From NCBI GenBank assembly GCA_015075305.1, contig JABTUS010000002.1:434001-498000 (forward strand): a stretch of DNA of 64,000 bases. Reading direction: 5' to 3'. Below, piece after piece: positions 36,224 through 45,618 of this stretch (its first letter is position 1; the number at the start of each line of letters is the position of its first letter). The notes below the pieces were generated by a model. It was not told the origin of the DNA. It was given only the letters and a program-made list of their open reading frames with translations, and did not search any database. Both the position numbers and the translations under genes were made by a program. Source of the stretch: Opitutaceae bacterium (lineage in GTDB: Bacteria > Verrucomicrobiota > Verrucomicrobiia > Opitutales > Opitutaceae).

Positions 36224-37396
36224 ATGACACACGCCTTCGATTTTGAAACCTGCCCTGAGCGCCGCGGGACCGATTCCCAGAAGTGGCAGAAATATGCCGG
36301 CAGGGACGTTCTGCCGCTCTGGGTGGCGGACATGGATTTCATTTCGCCACCCGCCATCCTGGCGGCCTTGAAGGCGCGCGTGGATCATGGCGTCTTCGGT
36401 TACGCCCGGCCTGTGCGATCACAAATCGACGCAGTCGTGGAAATGCTGGCAGCGCGCTATCGCTGGCGGATCGATCCGTCCTGGCTTGTGTGGCTGCCAG
36501 GCTTGGTGGTCGGCCTGAATGTCACCGCCCAGACCGTGGCGGACCCGGGGGAGGAAATCCTCTGCCTCACCCCCGTCTATCCGCCTTTCATGACCGCACC
36601 AAGGAATTCCGGCCGCGTGCCGGTTACGGTGCCGCTGCATCTCGACGTTCAGGGCAGGCGCTGGGAGATCGACTGGGAAGCCGTGGAGCGCGCGGTGACT
36701 CCGCGGACCAGATCTTTCTTTCTCTGCAACCCCCACAACCCGATCGCTCGCGTTTTCACACGCAGCGAACTGGAACGCATCGCGGATTTCTGCCTGCGCC
36801 ACAATCTGGTGCTGTGTTCAGACGAGATCCACGCGGATCTGGTCCTCGATCCCGCGCTGCCTCACATTCCGACTGGAACGCTCGGGGAGAATATCGCGAC
36901 CCGCACCATCACGCTGCTGGCTCCCAGCAAGACCTACAACATTCCGGGACTGGGATGCGCGCTCGCGATCATTCCCGATGCCGGACTGCGGCGGCGTTTT
37001 GTGGCCGCGACCGCCGGCATTGTCGCCGAGGTCAACATTTTCGGCTATGCCGCCTGCGAAGCCGCCTTCCGGCATGGGGAACCCTGGAGACAGGCGCTGC
37101 TGTCGACCTTGCGCGGCAATCGCGACGCGTTGACTCAATTCGCCACGGAGCACCTGCCCGGCGTGAAAATCGAGGCTCCCATCGAGGCAACCTACCTGGC
37201 TTGGTTGAACGTAAAGTCCCTCGCGCTCAAGGATCCCGTCCATCATTTTGAAACCCATGGAGTCGGTTTGAGCGATGGTCGCTTCTTCGGCGCCGCACCG
37301 GGCGAATACGTCCGACTCAATTTTGGCTGTCCAAGAAAAACCCTGGACGAGGCGCTCTCGCGCATGGCCAGGGCGGTGAAAGCAGTCGCCCACTGA
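36224..37396 (+). CDS. MalY/PatB-family PLP-dependent lyase/aminotransferase
   Basis: The 390-residue product starts MTHAFDFETCPERRGTDSQK, characteristic of MalY/PatB cystathionine beta-lyase-like enzymes, followed by WVADMDFISPPAILAAL (family signature), CNPHNPIARVFTRSELERIA, CSDEIHADLVLD, and the cofactor Lys in LLAPSKTYNIPGLGCALAI. Members cleave C-S bonds in cystathionine or cysteine conjugates, and some act in regulation. An in-frame start at 36182 is possible but would add an unlike N-terminus. It stands alone, convergent with the fusion gene downstream. Confidence 0.9.
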   Translation: MTHAFDFETCPERRGTDSQKWQKYAGRDVLPLWVADMDFISPPAILAALKARVDHGVFGYARPVRSQIDAVVEMLAARYRWRIDPSWLVWLPGLVVGLNVTAQTVADPGEEILCLTPVYPPFMTAPRNSGRVPVTVPLHLDVQGRRWEIDWEAVERAVTPRTRSFFLCNPHNPIARVFTRSELERIADFCLRHNLVLCSDEIHADLVLDPALPHIPTGTLGENIATRTITLLAPSKTYNIPGLGCALAIIPDAGLRRRFVAATAGIVAEVNIFGYAACEAAFRHGEPWRQALLSTLRGNRDALTQFATEHLPGVKIEAPIEATYLAWLNVKSLALKDPVHHFETHGVGLSDGRFFGAAPGEYVRLNFGCPRKTLDEALSRMARAVKAVAH

Positions 37397-37432
37397 GCGC
37401 AGGCACTTGCGCCTGTTCCATTGCGAAAGTTC

Positions 37433-39106
37433 TCAGAATTCCGACGTCGCCAGCACGCGCCCGGCGGATGCTGAATCGCGCGATGCCGGCCCGCCTCCCG
37501 GGCGAAGCGTACCAAGCGTTTCCAGGAAGCGCTCAAGCAGGGATCGCGGAGGATTGCCGAGCAGGGAGACCTGTATCCAGTTCCTGTCGTAGAGGTGTCC
37601 GGACCGGAAATTGAGCCAGTAGCCGCGATGCTCGAGTGTTTCGCCCAAGGCTGTCGCAGCCCCGGGGTTTTCAAGTGCGAGCGTGATCACACCGGCCCCG
37701 GGACTGTTCTCTTCGCCCGTCAATCGCCACCCTTGATCAAGCAGCCGCCGGCGCAGCCAGGCTGTGTTCACGCGGATCTGCTCCATGCGTTCGGGCGTGA
37801 CCGCGCGCAAGGCGACGCACAGGGCGTGCGTGAGGTTGGACGAATGCGTGTGAGGCACGCTGGAGTTTTCAGCCCAATGCCCCAGATCGAGATAACCGGG
37901 AATGCGATCCGGCGCGGGTTTGGGAGCAAAGTCATGGAAGACGAGCCCGAGTCCCGGATACCCTCCCAACCCTTTCCCGCTCGTGCCCGTTGCCAGATAC
38001 ACGTCGCGCAAATCGACCGGCACCGCCCCCATCGAGCTGACGCAGTCCAGGCAGAGGTGAAGACCCTTCCGGCGCGCGACGGACTTCAATGGCTCGATCG
38101 GATTCAGCACTCCCGTCGAGGTTTCGTGATGCACCGCCCAGATCCAGCCGCCGGGAGCCAGCGAGGCAGAAGCCTCCTCGATCTGCTCCGGACCAAAGGA
38201 CGCTCCCCACGGTTGCCTGAACACGGTGAAATCGAGGCCGGCCCGCCGCGAATCAGAGGCCAGACGATCACCAAAGGCACCGTTGCTCATCACCACGCCG
38301 GGTCGCCCAAGCAGCGATAGCTGGGCGGCCACCACCGCATTCGCAAGCGATCCCGAACCCGGAATCACCTGTACGTCCCGCGCACCCGTCAACTCACAAA
38401 GCTGCGCGCGCACATGCCGCATTTCCGCGAGGAACACCGGGCTGCGATGAGAGATCGCCGGCTCGCTGAAGGCCTGGTCGACTTCCTGTGTCGTCAATAC
38501 GGGTCCCGGAAGCAGATTGATGCCGTTCGGCGTGCTCCGATTCTCCTTGAAGGCCTCGCGCAGCACAAGGCTCTTGTAAGTCGTACGGTTGAGCGCATCG
38601 AGGGTCAGGTACATCGGCTGGTACTGCGCGCCATCCGACCCCACCAGCGGACCAAAAGGCGCGAATCCCAGATGCCGGTAGAGCTTCAATTCGCGCGTCG
38701 TTCCGGAAATCACCGCGAGGTCAAAGCCATCAGCCAGGCACTTGCGCGTCGCGAATTCAAAGAGAGCGACAAAAACGGATGTTCTGCGAAAAGCGGGTTC
38801 GACGGCCAGCAGCCGAACCTCCACAGGGCGTCGTCCTTCCGGCAGATGCCCGTCCAGCGCCGGCACCTTGGCGTCCAGCGAGAAGGGGCGCTTGCCACGA
38901 ATCGCCAGCATGCCGACGACGCGGCTGCCTTCGCGGGCAATGACGTAGCTGTTCTCCGCGTGAAACCGGTCGACGAGCCGGCCGTCGCCATTGGGCGCAT
39001 GCTGCGGGATTTCCTCAACAAAGGTGCGGTAGTTGAGGCGATGGATCGCTTCAAACTCCCATTCCTCTGTCGCAAGTTTTACCTGTACGGAAGGCGGCGC
39101 ACGCAT
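37433..39106 (-). CDS. Fusion: GNAT/acyl-HSL-synthase-like acyltransferase + class V aminotransferase
   Basis: From the ATG at 39106 the product is ~557 residues. Residues ~1-170 look like a GNAT of the acyl-homoserine-lactone-synthase/FeeM type (EFEAIHRLNYRTFVEEIPQH, then RVVGMLAIRGKRPFSLDAKV, EVRLLAVEPAFRRTSVFVAL). Residues ~190-530 are a class V PLP enzyme (GSGSLANAVVAAQLSLLGRP, WAVHHETSTGVLNPI, CLDCVSSMGAVPVDLRDV, and cofactor Lys in ATGTSGKGLGGYPG). The gene follows plsY by 37 bases on the same strand, so it is probably an operon with lipid synthesis. A role in making an acyl-amino compound is inference. An upstream in-frame start at 39217 would overlap plsY and is less likely. Confidence 0.8.
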   Translation of the reverse strand: MRAPPSVQVKLATEEWEFEAIHRLNYRTFVEEIPQHAPNGDGRLVDRFHAENSYVIAREGSRVVGMLAIRGKRPFSLDAKVPALDGHLPEGRRPVEVRLLAVEPAFRRTSVFVALFEFATRKCLADGFDLAVISGTTRELKLYRHLGFAPFGPLVGSDGAQYQPMYLTLDALNRTTYKSLVLREAFKENRSTPNGINLLPGPVLTTQEVDQAFSEPAISHRSPVFLAEMRHVRAQLCELTGARDVQVIPGSGSLANAVVAAQLSLLGRPGVVMSNGAFGDRLASDSRRAGLDFTVFRQPWGASFGPEQIEEASASLAPGGWIWAVHHETSTGVLNPIEPLKSVARRKGLHLCLDCVSSMGAVPVDLRDVYLATGTSGKGLGGYPGLGLVFHDFAPKPAPDRIPGYLDLGHWAENSSVPHTHSSNLTHALCVALRAVTPERMEQIRVNTAWLRRRLLDQGWRLTGEENSPGAGVITLALENPGAATALGETLEHRGYWLNFRSGHLYDRNWIQVSLLGNPPRSLLERFLETLGTLRPGGGPASRDSASAGRVLATSEF

Positions 39107-39143
39107 GGTGGTCGGTGATGACAGCGAAACAAAGAGGAAAGGT

Positions 39144-39800
39144 TTACCGTTTGCCAGCCGGTAGCGATGGGTTGTTGCGAATGATTGAATCAGGGGCGCT
39201 CTCGGGGGGGGGGGCACCCTCAGCCTTCAAATTGGCAACATGCGAAAAAATGACCAGCAGCGCCACCCCGGCGTAGCCCGCAATGACGAAAACCGGCCGT
39301 CCCAGCACGTAGGCAACACCTGGTCCGAGGCCAAAGGCCACCACCGCACTCAGACTGCTGCGGCCGGAGAAAACTCGAAGCAAGCCACACGCAATGAGCA
39401 GGATGCCTGTACTCATTGGATCCAAGGCCAGGATCGCTCCACATCCGGATGCGGCACCCTTTCCTCCGCGAAACCCAAGCTGAATCGGCCACAAATGTCC
39501 TGCAACCACCGCGAACGAAGTCAGTGCAATTGTGAGCGCGGTTCCCTGCATCAATTTGGCAAGAAGCACCGCGACTACACCCTTGAGCAGATCACCGATC
39601 AGTGTGATCACGAAACCAGACCGACCGAGTACGCGGCCAACATTGCGCGCTCCGGCGTTTCCACTGCCAATCGTGCGAATGTCTCGCCCCGTCTTCAGGC
39701 GAACCAGGTAGTAGCCTGTATTCAGGCACCCCAATGCGTAGGCTACAACGACCAGCCCGATCTGCCAGGCCAATGTCGCCTGAACCGCCCCGACGCTCAC
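39144..39800 (-). CDS. plsY: Glycerol-3-phosphate acyltransferase PlsY
   Basis: A multi-spanning membrane enzyme that moves the acyl group from acyl-phosphate to glycerol-3-phosphate, the first step of phospholipid synthesis. The signatures GSGNAGARNVGRVLG, GHLWPIQLGFRGGKGAASG and ALDPMST are the PlsY motifs. The GTG at 39800 is preceded by AAAGGAGG four bases upstream. A longer frame begins at 39899, but its N-terminal extension is hydrophilic and unlike the family. About 218 residues, the usual length. The next gene follows on the same strand. Confidence 0.9.
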   Translation of the reverse strand: MSVGAVQATLAWQIGLVVVAYALGCLNTGYYLVRLKTGRDIRTIGSGNAGARNVGRVLGRSGFVITLIGDLLKGVVAVLLAKLMQGTALTIALTSFAVVAGHLWPIQLGFRGGKGAASGCGAILALDPMSTGILLIACGLLRVFSGRSSLSAVVAFGLGPGVAYVLGRPVFVIAGYAGVALLVIFSHVANLKAEGAPPPESAPDSIIRNNPSLPAGKR

Positions 39801-40040
39801 GCAGCCTCCTTTGGAGCTGTGTGACGACGGCTCTGAACGCGACGGGTCGCGATCAGACTGGCGCTGATTTGCTGGAACGAAACCATCGTCATTGAACAAC
39901 TTGGGCGGAACTGCGGCATCAGGACGGTCGGGAAATCATTTCATCGCAGCAACAGAGAAACGTCACGATCCGTACAAGACTCGGTCGCATCCGCGGACCT
40001 CCGCCAAGCGGCTCCTTCCACAAGAATGCGAAAGGTGATG
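39801..40040. other. Gap between plsY and the HEAGS protein gene
   Basis: About 240 bases. A minus-strand frame here (LKSWPRFAAIRESYGDDITF and onward to 39941) could be the true C-terminus of the upstream membrane-anchored protein if a frameshift lies near 40080. Otherwise no gene is seen. Confidence 0.35.
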
Positions 40041-41129
40041 TCATCGCCGTATGACTCGCGGATCGCTGCGAATCGAGGCCAGGACTTGAGATTCACTTCT
40101 GCCTGTTTGCGCCCACTCGCGACCCAGCGCGTTGTTGCGCCTGTCCCGCTCGCTTTCCTCGGGCGTATTGACCGATCCCGCCTCATGCGCGTCAGTGGCC
40201 TGCTCCGCGAACTGCGCGCCAAACAGGCGTGTCAGCCAGTAGCTCCAAAGGACATGCCGCGAGGAATCCTCGTTGTACGATCCATCCCCTCTCGAGAGGC
40301 GACGAGCCGTGCGCTCCGCGTATTCCTTCATCCGAAGCAGCAAGGGTGCGCGCAACGGGCTCCCGCTGAGAAGTTCACGCTCGGCCACCGTCAGCGGTTG
40401 CGAGTAGCGGCTGGAAAGGGCATCGAGATCCCGCCGGTCGATGCGCAGGCGAGTGCGGTCCTGATCCCGGATTGCCTCAAGGCGCACGGACGCCGGCAAA
40501 TGCTCGAGGGTGAAATGCAGGCGCGCCGACATGGCCAATGGGCGTGCGGTCGAGCCTGTCCGCGCAAATGCCACCAGCTCATGGAGTTCGTGCCGAATTC
40601 GGGCACGCGGCGATCCGCCAAGGACGACATCAGGCAGCAGCAACCGGCCGTCGTCGATCCGATTCACCGGCGTGTCAAACTCGCTTCCGCTGAACGGCAG
40701 GCCGCGGGGCGCTTCGATATCCAGTCGCGATTCCAGACGAACCCCTTCGACAGCGATGTCGACGCAGAGGGGAAACACTCCGCGCAGCGACGCGGTGGCC
40801 GACGCAATTTCGATCTGCATCGTTTTCCGCGGGCCACCATCCACCGCAGGCAGCAAAATCTCAGCCGAAATTCCGCGCCAGCGCGCCGTCGCAGGAGATG
40901 CGAGGTCCGCCTTCTTGAAGGCAATGCGTCGAAGCGTGCCAAGTTTCTCCGAGCCCGCTCCCACAAGCTGCGGAATCAGCACACGGGTGGCGCGATTCAG
41001 CATCCAGCCCCCGGCAAGCCAGGCGGTCGCAAACAGCATCAGCAGCAGGCCAAAGGCCATAATTGGCCACCGGGCGAGCCTGCTCTTCCGACGGGAGATT
41101 GGCCGGCTATCGGCCATAGAGTTCCCCAA
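40041..41129 (-). CDS. Membrane-anchored protein with HEAGS/NN motif domain
   Basis: 362 residues: a short cytoplasmic tail, one membrane segment (PIMAFGLLLMLFATAWLAGG, ~24-43), then a large extracytoplasmic part. Residues ~40-230 are beta-rich and AsmA-like in feel (no firm family). Near the C-terminus HVLWSYWLTRLFGAQFAEQA, DAHEAGSVN and RDRRNNALGREWA form a conserved-looking His-Glu / Asn-Asn pattern resembling DUF6973-type domains that also occur at RHS tips. No enzymatic function is established. The start overlaps the malQ stop, so the two genes are probably co-transcribed. The C-terminal frame after 40080 is uncertain. Confidence 0.6.
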   Translation of the reverse strand: MGNSMADSRPISRRKSRLARWPIMAFGLLLMLFATAWLAGGWMLNRATRVLIPQLVGAGSEKLGTLRRIAFKKADLASPATARWRGISAEILLPAVDGGPRKTMQIEIASATASLRGVFPLCVDIAVEGVRLESRLDIEAPRGLPFSGSEFDTPVNRIDDGRLLLPDVVLGGSPRARIRHELHELVAFARTGSTARPLAMSARLHFTLEHLPASVRLEAIRDQDRTRLRIDRRDLDALSSRYSQPLTVAERELLSGSPLRAPLLLRMKEYAERTARRLSRGDGSYNEDSSRHVLWSYWLTRLFGAQFAEQATDAHEAGSVNTPEESERDRRNNALGREWAQTGRSESQVLASIRSDPRVIRR

Positions 41130-42663
41130 GCGACTTCAAATAGGCCGCCGTTCCACCGGACAGCGCATCCAACTGCGCGGAGCGATAACGCCACTGCCAG
41201 TTCCCGTGCGGCACACCGGGTGTGTTGAACCGTCCGGACGCATCGAGACTGAGCATGTCCTGAATCGGAATGATCGCCAGCCGGCATGTGGAGCGATACG
41301 CCGCACGCAGCAGGTCCCAGCCGATTTCGTTTCCATTCACACTGAAATATCGCCGGACATGGTCCCGCTCCCGCTCCGAAGCCGAGGCATACCATCCGAT
41401 GCCCGTGTTGTTGTCATGGGTTCCTGGATACACGACGGAGTTCCGGGCGTGATTGTGCGGCAGGTACGCATTGTCGCTCTCCGATCCAAAGGCGAACTGG
41501 AGCACGGCCATCCCCGGGAGTCCGGTCCGGGCGCGCAATGCCTCGACGGAGGGCGTCAGGTCACCCAGGTCCTCCGCGATGATGCGCGCCTCGGGAAACG
41601 CGTTTCTGATCGCCTGGAACAAATCGAGGCCGGGACCCGCAACCCAGGCACCCACCCTCGCCGTCTCCGCCGGAAAGGGAATGCGCCAGTATTCGTCAAA
41701 GCCGCGGAAATGATCGATGCGCACAATGTCGTGGAGTTCGAAGGAGGACCGCATGCGCCTGATCCACCAGTCATAGTTCTCCTTGGCATGGACGTCCCAG
41801 CGGTAGAGCGGATTGCCCCAGAGCTGGCCATCGTCCGAAAAGTAGTCGGGAGGCACGCCGGCCACGGCGACAGGCAGGCTGGTCGTGGCATCGATCTCAA
41901 AAAGCGAAGTGTTCGCCCAGACGTCGGCGCTGTCAAAAGCCACAAAGATCGGCACGTCTCCGATGACCTGAATGCCGCGCTCCACCGCCGCCGCACGCAC
42001 CCGTTCCCATTGTCCAAAGAACAGATACTGGCAGAACATGTGGGCCTCAATCTGGGGTGCGAGCCAGGCCTTCAGCACTGATTTCTGGGCGGAGGCATGC
42101 GCGCACGTGTCCTTCGGCCACTCCGACCAGGGTTTGCCCTGGTAGTGATCCTTGAGTGCGCGAAAGTAGCCATAGTCGTTGAGCCAGTGGGCATGCCTTT
42201 CCTTGAACGCACCAAAATCCCCATAGGGCAGGCTCACCGGATTTGCGAGATAGGCTTGAAACGCCTCCCTCAGCAGCGGCCACTTCAAGTGGTAAAGCGC
42301 ACCGAAATCGACCCGTTCGCGGCTGAGCTGGCGCAGGGGGGCGAGGGATTCCGCCTTCAGAAGACCGAACCCAACCAGCGCGTCGAGATCGATGAGATAG
42401 GGATTGCCCGCGAAGGCGGAAAAGCACTGGTAGGGCGAGTCGCCATAACCCGTGGGACCAAGGGGGCAGATCTGCCAGTATTTCAGGCCGGCCTGTGCAA
42501 GGAAATCCAGGAAGCGGTCGACGGCCCCATCGAAGGTACCGACTCCCTGGTCGCCGGGAAGCGACGTCGGGTGCATCAGAACGCCCGCTCCGCGTTCCTT
42601 CAGCCAGGAAAAAAGCGGCGGGCCGTCATGCTCGTTTGTTGAAGCTGCTTCGGTGGAATCCAT
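41107..42663 (-). CDS. malQ: 4-alpha-glucanotransferase (GH77, amylomaltase)
   Basis: The 518-residue product transfers alpha-1,4-glucan segments between maltodextrins in the cytoplasm (maltose/glycogen metabolism). It begins with RGAGVLMHPTSLPGDQGVGT, the GH77 opening, then LGPTGYGDSPYQCFSAFAGN, and the active-site stretches RIDHFRGFDEYWRIPF (nucleophile Asp), IIAEDLGDLTP (acid/base Glu) and YPGTHDNNT (Asp). The ATG at 42663 is preferred to the longer frame starting at 42741. It overlaps the membrane protein gene downstream by about 20 bases. Confidence 0.95.
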   Translation of the reverse strand: MDSTEAASTNEHDGPPLFSWLKERGAGVLMHPTSLPGDQGVGTFDGAVDRFLDFLAQAGLKYWQICPLGPTGYGDSPYQCFSAFAGNPYLIDLDALVGFGLLKAESLAPLRQLSRERVDFGALYHLKWPLLREAFQAYLANPVSLPYGDFGAFKERHAHWLNDYGYFRALKDHYQGKPWSEWPKDTCAHASAQKSVLKAWLAPQIEAHMFCQYLFFGQWERVRAAAVERGIQVIGDVPIFVAFDSADVWANTSLFEIDATTSLPVAVAGVPPDYFSDDGQLWGNPLYRWDVHAKENYDWWIRRMRSSFELHDIVRIDHFRGFDEYWRIPFPAETARVGAWVAGPGLDLFQAIRNAFPEARIIAEDLGDLTPSVEALRARTGLPGMAVLQFAFGSESDNAYLPHNHARNSVVYPGTHDNNTGIGWYASASERERDHVRRYFSVNGNEIGWDLLRAAYRSTCRLAIIPIQDMLSLDASGRFNTPGVPHGNWQWRYRSAQLDALSGGTAAYLKSLGELYGR

Positions 42664-42804
42664 GGGGAAACGTCGGCAAATTTCTCGAAAGTCGGCAATC
42701 CCGATGAAGCCTGCCCTGCGGCACGAGGCTCGGGAGGACATCCGCCTGACCCGCGGAAGGCTCGACCCAGGTCCGCCTCATCCTGTTCTCGCGCAGGAGG
42801 GGGC

Positions 42805-43395
42805 TCAGGATGAGCGCGTTGTCGTTGAGGGTGGCTGCGGCCAGGACTTGGCGGCAGCCGTGGGTGCCTTGGCAACCGGCACGGACATGCGCTGCGGCCG
42901 GGGCTTCTCACGCCAGACCTTGCGAATGATCGCATAACCAAGGCATCCGCCTATGATCCCGATCACGAACGCACCCAGATAGAGCGAAATCACGCCCTCG
43001 CGCGTAAACACTTCGCGGGGATGCGAGGCGACGTGGCGCCAGACCTGGGCCGGGTTCATCCCGCGCACGAGCTCCCCAACAAAATAGCACGCGGAAAGCT
43101 GAACAGGCGCCGTCAATGGCGTGGAAAGGAACTGAAGCGCAATGCAAAGCAGCAGGTTTCCACGCACGCAAAGCGCGGCAATCACTGCAAACAGCGACTG
43201 CGCGGGGAGAAACGGCACGACCGTGATCGGAAACCCGACCAGCCAGGCGCGCGCCAGCGACTCATGCGTTGGCCGCCAGAGCTTCTTGTCGAGAATGCGG
43301 TCGCCCAGCCGGGAGTGAATCCACCCTCCCTTCAGCCGGCTCCGGGAAAGCCGGCTGCGATGCATCAGCCGTAGTGCCCATAAAGGAAGCTTCAT
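42805..43395 (-). CDS. DUF2062 membrane protein
   Basis: 196 residues with the DUF2062 pattern: an N-terminal basic part (SRSRLKGGWIHSRLGDRILD), then ARAWLVGFPITVVPFLPAQS, two or three membrane spans (LFAVIAALCVRGNLLLCIAL, VISLYLGAFVIGIIGGCLGY) and a Pro/Ala tail. The function of the family is unknown; some members are fused to glycosyltransferases. It is divergent from amt, and 140 bases upstream of malQ on the same strand. Confidence 0.75.
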   Translation of the reverse strand: MKLPLWALRLMHRSRLSRSRLKGGWIHSRLGDRILDKKLWRPTHESLARAWLVGFPITVVPFLPAQSLFAVIAALCVRGNLLLCIALQFLSTPLTAPVQLSACYFVGELVRGMNPAQVWRHVASHPREVFTREGVISLYLGAFVIGIIGGCLGYAIIRKVWREKPRPQRMSVPVAKAPTAAAKSWPQPPSTTTRSS

Positions 43396-43684
43396 TTCAA
43401 GAGCAGCTCCTTCCGACCCCTGAACAATTCATTCTGATCCAGGAAATTCATCCGTTGTGGTGTGTATGTGCAATGGTGTGTTGATGAATGAAATCTTGAA
43501 AAGCGGCAGGCCCGACCACCCACAATCAAGTCCAAACTCCCCCAACCCGTCGGCCCGGCCCGCCGAACACGCTTTGCGCAAATGAGTTCGAGTGCAACTC
43601 TTCCGTCAGTTTTCCAGCGCGAATAGTCCCCACACCTGGGCGATTCAGCGCAGTGATCCATTTTTGTCTCCAGGATGGCGGAGG

Positions 43685-43701
43685 GAGGCACGGAACCTGC
43701 T
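43685..43701 (+). promoter_or_regulatory. Sigma-54 (RpoN) promoter of amt-glnK
   Basis: AGGCACGGAACCTGCT fits the consensus TGGCACG-N4-TTGCW, with GG at 43687-43688 and GC at 43699-43700 separated by exactly ten bases. It differs from the full consensus at two less critical positions. The predicted start of transcription near 43712 leaves a ~32-base leader before the amt ATG. amt-glnK operons are classic NtrC/sigma-54 targets. Confidence 0.7.
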
Positions 43702-43743
43702 TTTGGACGAAATCCGTCCGCATCTTTCACACGTCCAACCGCC

Positions 43744-45169
43744 ATGACAATATCCCGACTCCCTCCCATTCGACTCCTCTGGAGCCTGCTTCTCTTTTCC
43801 ACGGCGTTTGCCACCGCAAGGGCCGAAGCTCCGGCCACTCCCGCCGAGCCAACGCTAGAGCAGCGCGTCGCCGACATCGAAGCCTACGCCAGACAACGGC
43901 CCGCGCACTCCCGGAGTGGCGTCGAAAGTCGCGGGGCCGGGACCCGGACATAATGCCTGGCAGATGGTGTCCACCGCGCTGGTGCTCTTCATGACACTGC
44001 CAGGCCTGGCGCTCTTCTACGGCGGACTTGTCCGGCGGAAGAACGTCCTGTCCGTCCTCGCGCAGTGCCTCGGCATCGCCGGCCTGGTGACCATTCTCTG
44101 GTGGGCCGTGGGCTACAGCCTGGCCTTCTCCGGAGGAAACGCGTTCATCGGTGACACCGCCAACATGTTTCTCAACGGCGTCGAACCCGGCAAGGTGGGC
44201 GCGGGTTACCACTGGATCAGCGACAGCATGTGGGCGATGTTCCAGTTGAGCTTCGCAATCATCACGCCCGCGCTGATCGTTGGCGCGATCGCGGAGCGCA
44301 TGAAGTTCAGCGCGGTGCTCGTCTTCGTGGCGCTGTGGATGTTCGCCGTCTATTTTCCGTTCGCCCACATGGTCTGGTCCGGCACCGGCTTCATGTCCGG
44401 CCTGCTCAACGCAAGCGCAGGCATCAAGGCGATCGACTTCGCCGGCGGCACCGTCGTGCACATGACCTCGGGCTGGAGCGCCCTCGTGCTCTGCGTCATG
44501 CTCGGCAAACGGACGGGATACGGCAAGGTGGCGATGCCTCCGCACTCACTCGTGCTCTGCACCGTCGGCACCGGGCTTCTCTGGGTCGGCTGGTACGGAT
44601 TCAACGCGGGTTCGGCCCTTGGAGCCGATGCGATCGCCGCCAACGCCTTCACCACAACAACTCTCGCCGCCGCTGTCGCCGGCTTCAGCTGGGCCATGGC
44701 CGAATGGGTGACCCGCAAGCATCCGAGCGTGCTCGGATTCTGCTCCGGCATTGTCGCCGGCCTGGTTGTCATCACACCAGCAGCCGGTTTCGTGACAGCC
44801 AACTCCGCGGTGATCATCGGTGTGCTCGCCGGCGTCATTCCCTTCCTGGCTGTTGCCTACCTCAAGAAATGGCTGGGCTACGACGACGCACTCGATACTT
44901 TTGGCGTGCATGGCGTCGGCGGAACCCTCGGAGCACTTCTCACCGGCGTCTTCGCCAGCGAAAAGGCGAATCCCGCCGTGGCATCGCTCAGGGCCGGACT
45001 TCTCGGCCAGCAGTTCAAGGCCGTGGCTGTGACAATCGCCTGGAGCGTCGCCGCCACCATCGTCGTCGCCCTGATTGTCAGGGTCACGCTGGGACTGCGA
45101 GCCGCGCCCGAGGTCGAGTCCGCCGGGCTCGACATCAGCGAGCACGGTGAGGAAGGCTACATCTCCTGA
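43744..45169 (+). CDS. amt: Ammonium transporter Amt (one-base insertion after the signal region)
   Basis: A trimeric ammonium channel of the inner membrane. The ATG at 43744 gives a cleavable signal (MTISRLPPIRLLWSLLLFST) and AEPTLEQRVADIEAYA. One extra base near 43890 then shifts the frame. Removing it yields DNGPRTPGVASKVAGPGPGH joined to the transporter (VSTALVLFMTLPGLALFYGG). Eleven spans follow, with AHMVWSGTGFMSG, GGTVVHMTSGWSALV and the twin-His HGVGGTLGALLTGVF. As written, the translated ends are 43744-43953 and 43916-45169. Either the base is an error or the signal region is lost. glnK follows 26 bases after the stop. Confidence 0.9.
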
Positions 45170-45192
45170 TCAACAACCCATTCACTCATTGA

Positions 45193-45534
<342 letters not shown>

Positions 45535-45543
45535 TTCCCTTCG

Positions 45544-45574
45544 AAAAGCGGCGGGGCCCCTTCCCGCCGTTTTT
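45544..45574 (+). terminator. Rho-independent terminator after glnK
   Basis: CGGCGGG (45549-45555) pairs with CCCGCCG (45563-45569) and is followed directly by TTTTT, with As before the stem. It lies 10-40 bases after the glnK stop and separates amt-glnK from the ABC exporter genes. Confidence 0.75.
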
Positions 45575-45618
45575 CGCCCTTTCCCTTTGCCACCCGGCCG
45601 GTCAGCGTCGGGTGCCGC

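Noticed and set aside
39801..39899. Longer N-terminus for PlsY starting at 39899
   Set aside because: The extension is hydrophilic and unlike PlsY, and an AAAGGAGG ribosome-binding site precedes the GTG at 39800.
44230..45150. 306-codon frame inside amt
   Set aside because: Out-of-frame Arg/His-rich translation of the Amt coding sequence.
45597..45618. amt-glnK and the ABC exporter as one operon
   Set aside because: A clear hairpin plus T-run terminator at 45544-45574 separates them, and the exporter has no evident link to nitrogen control.
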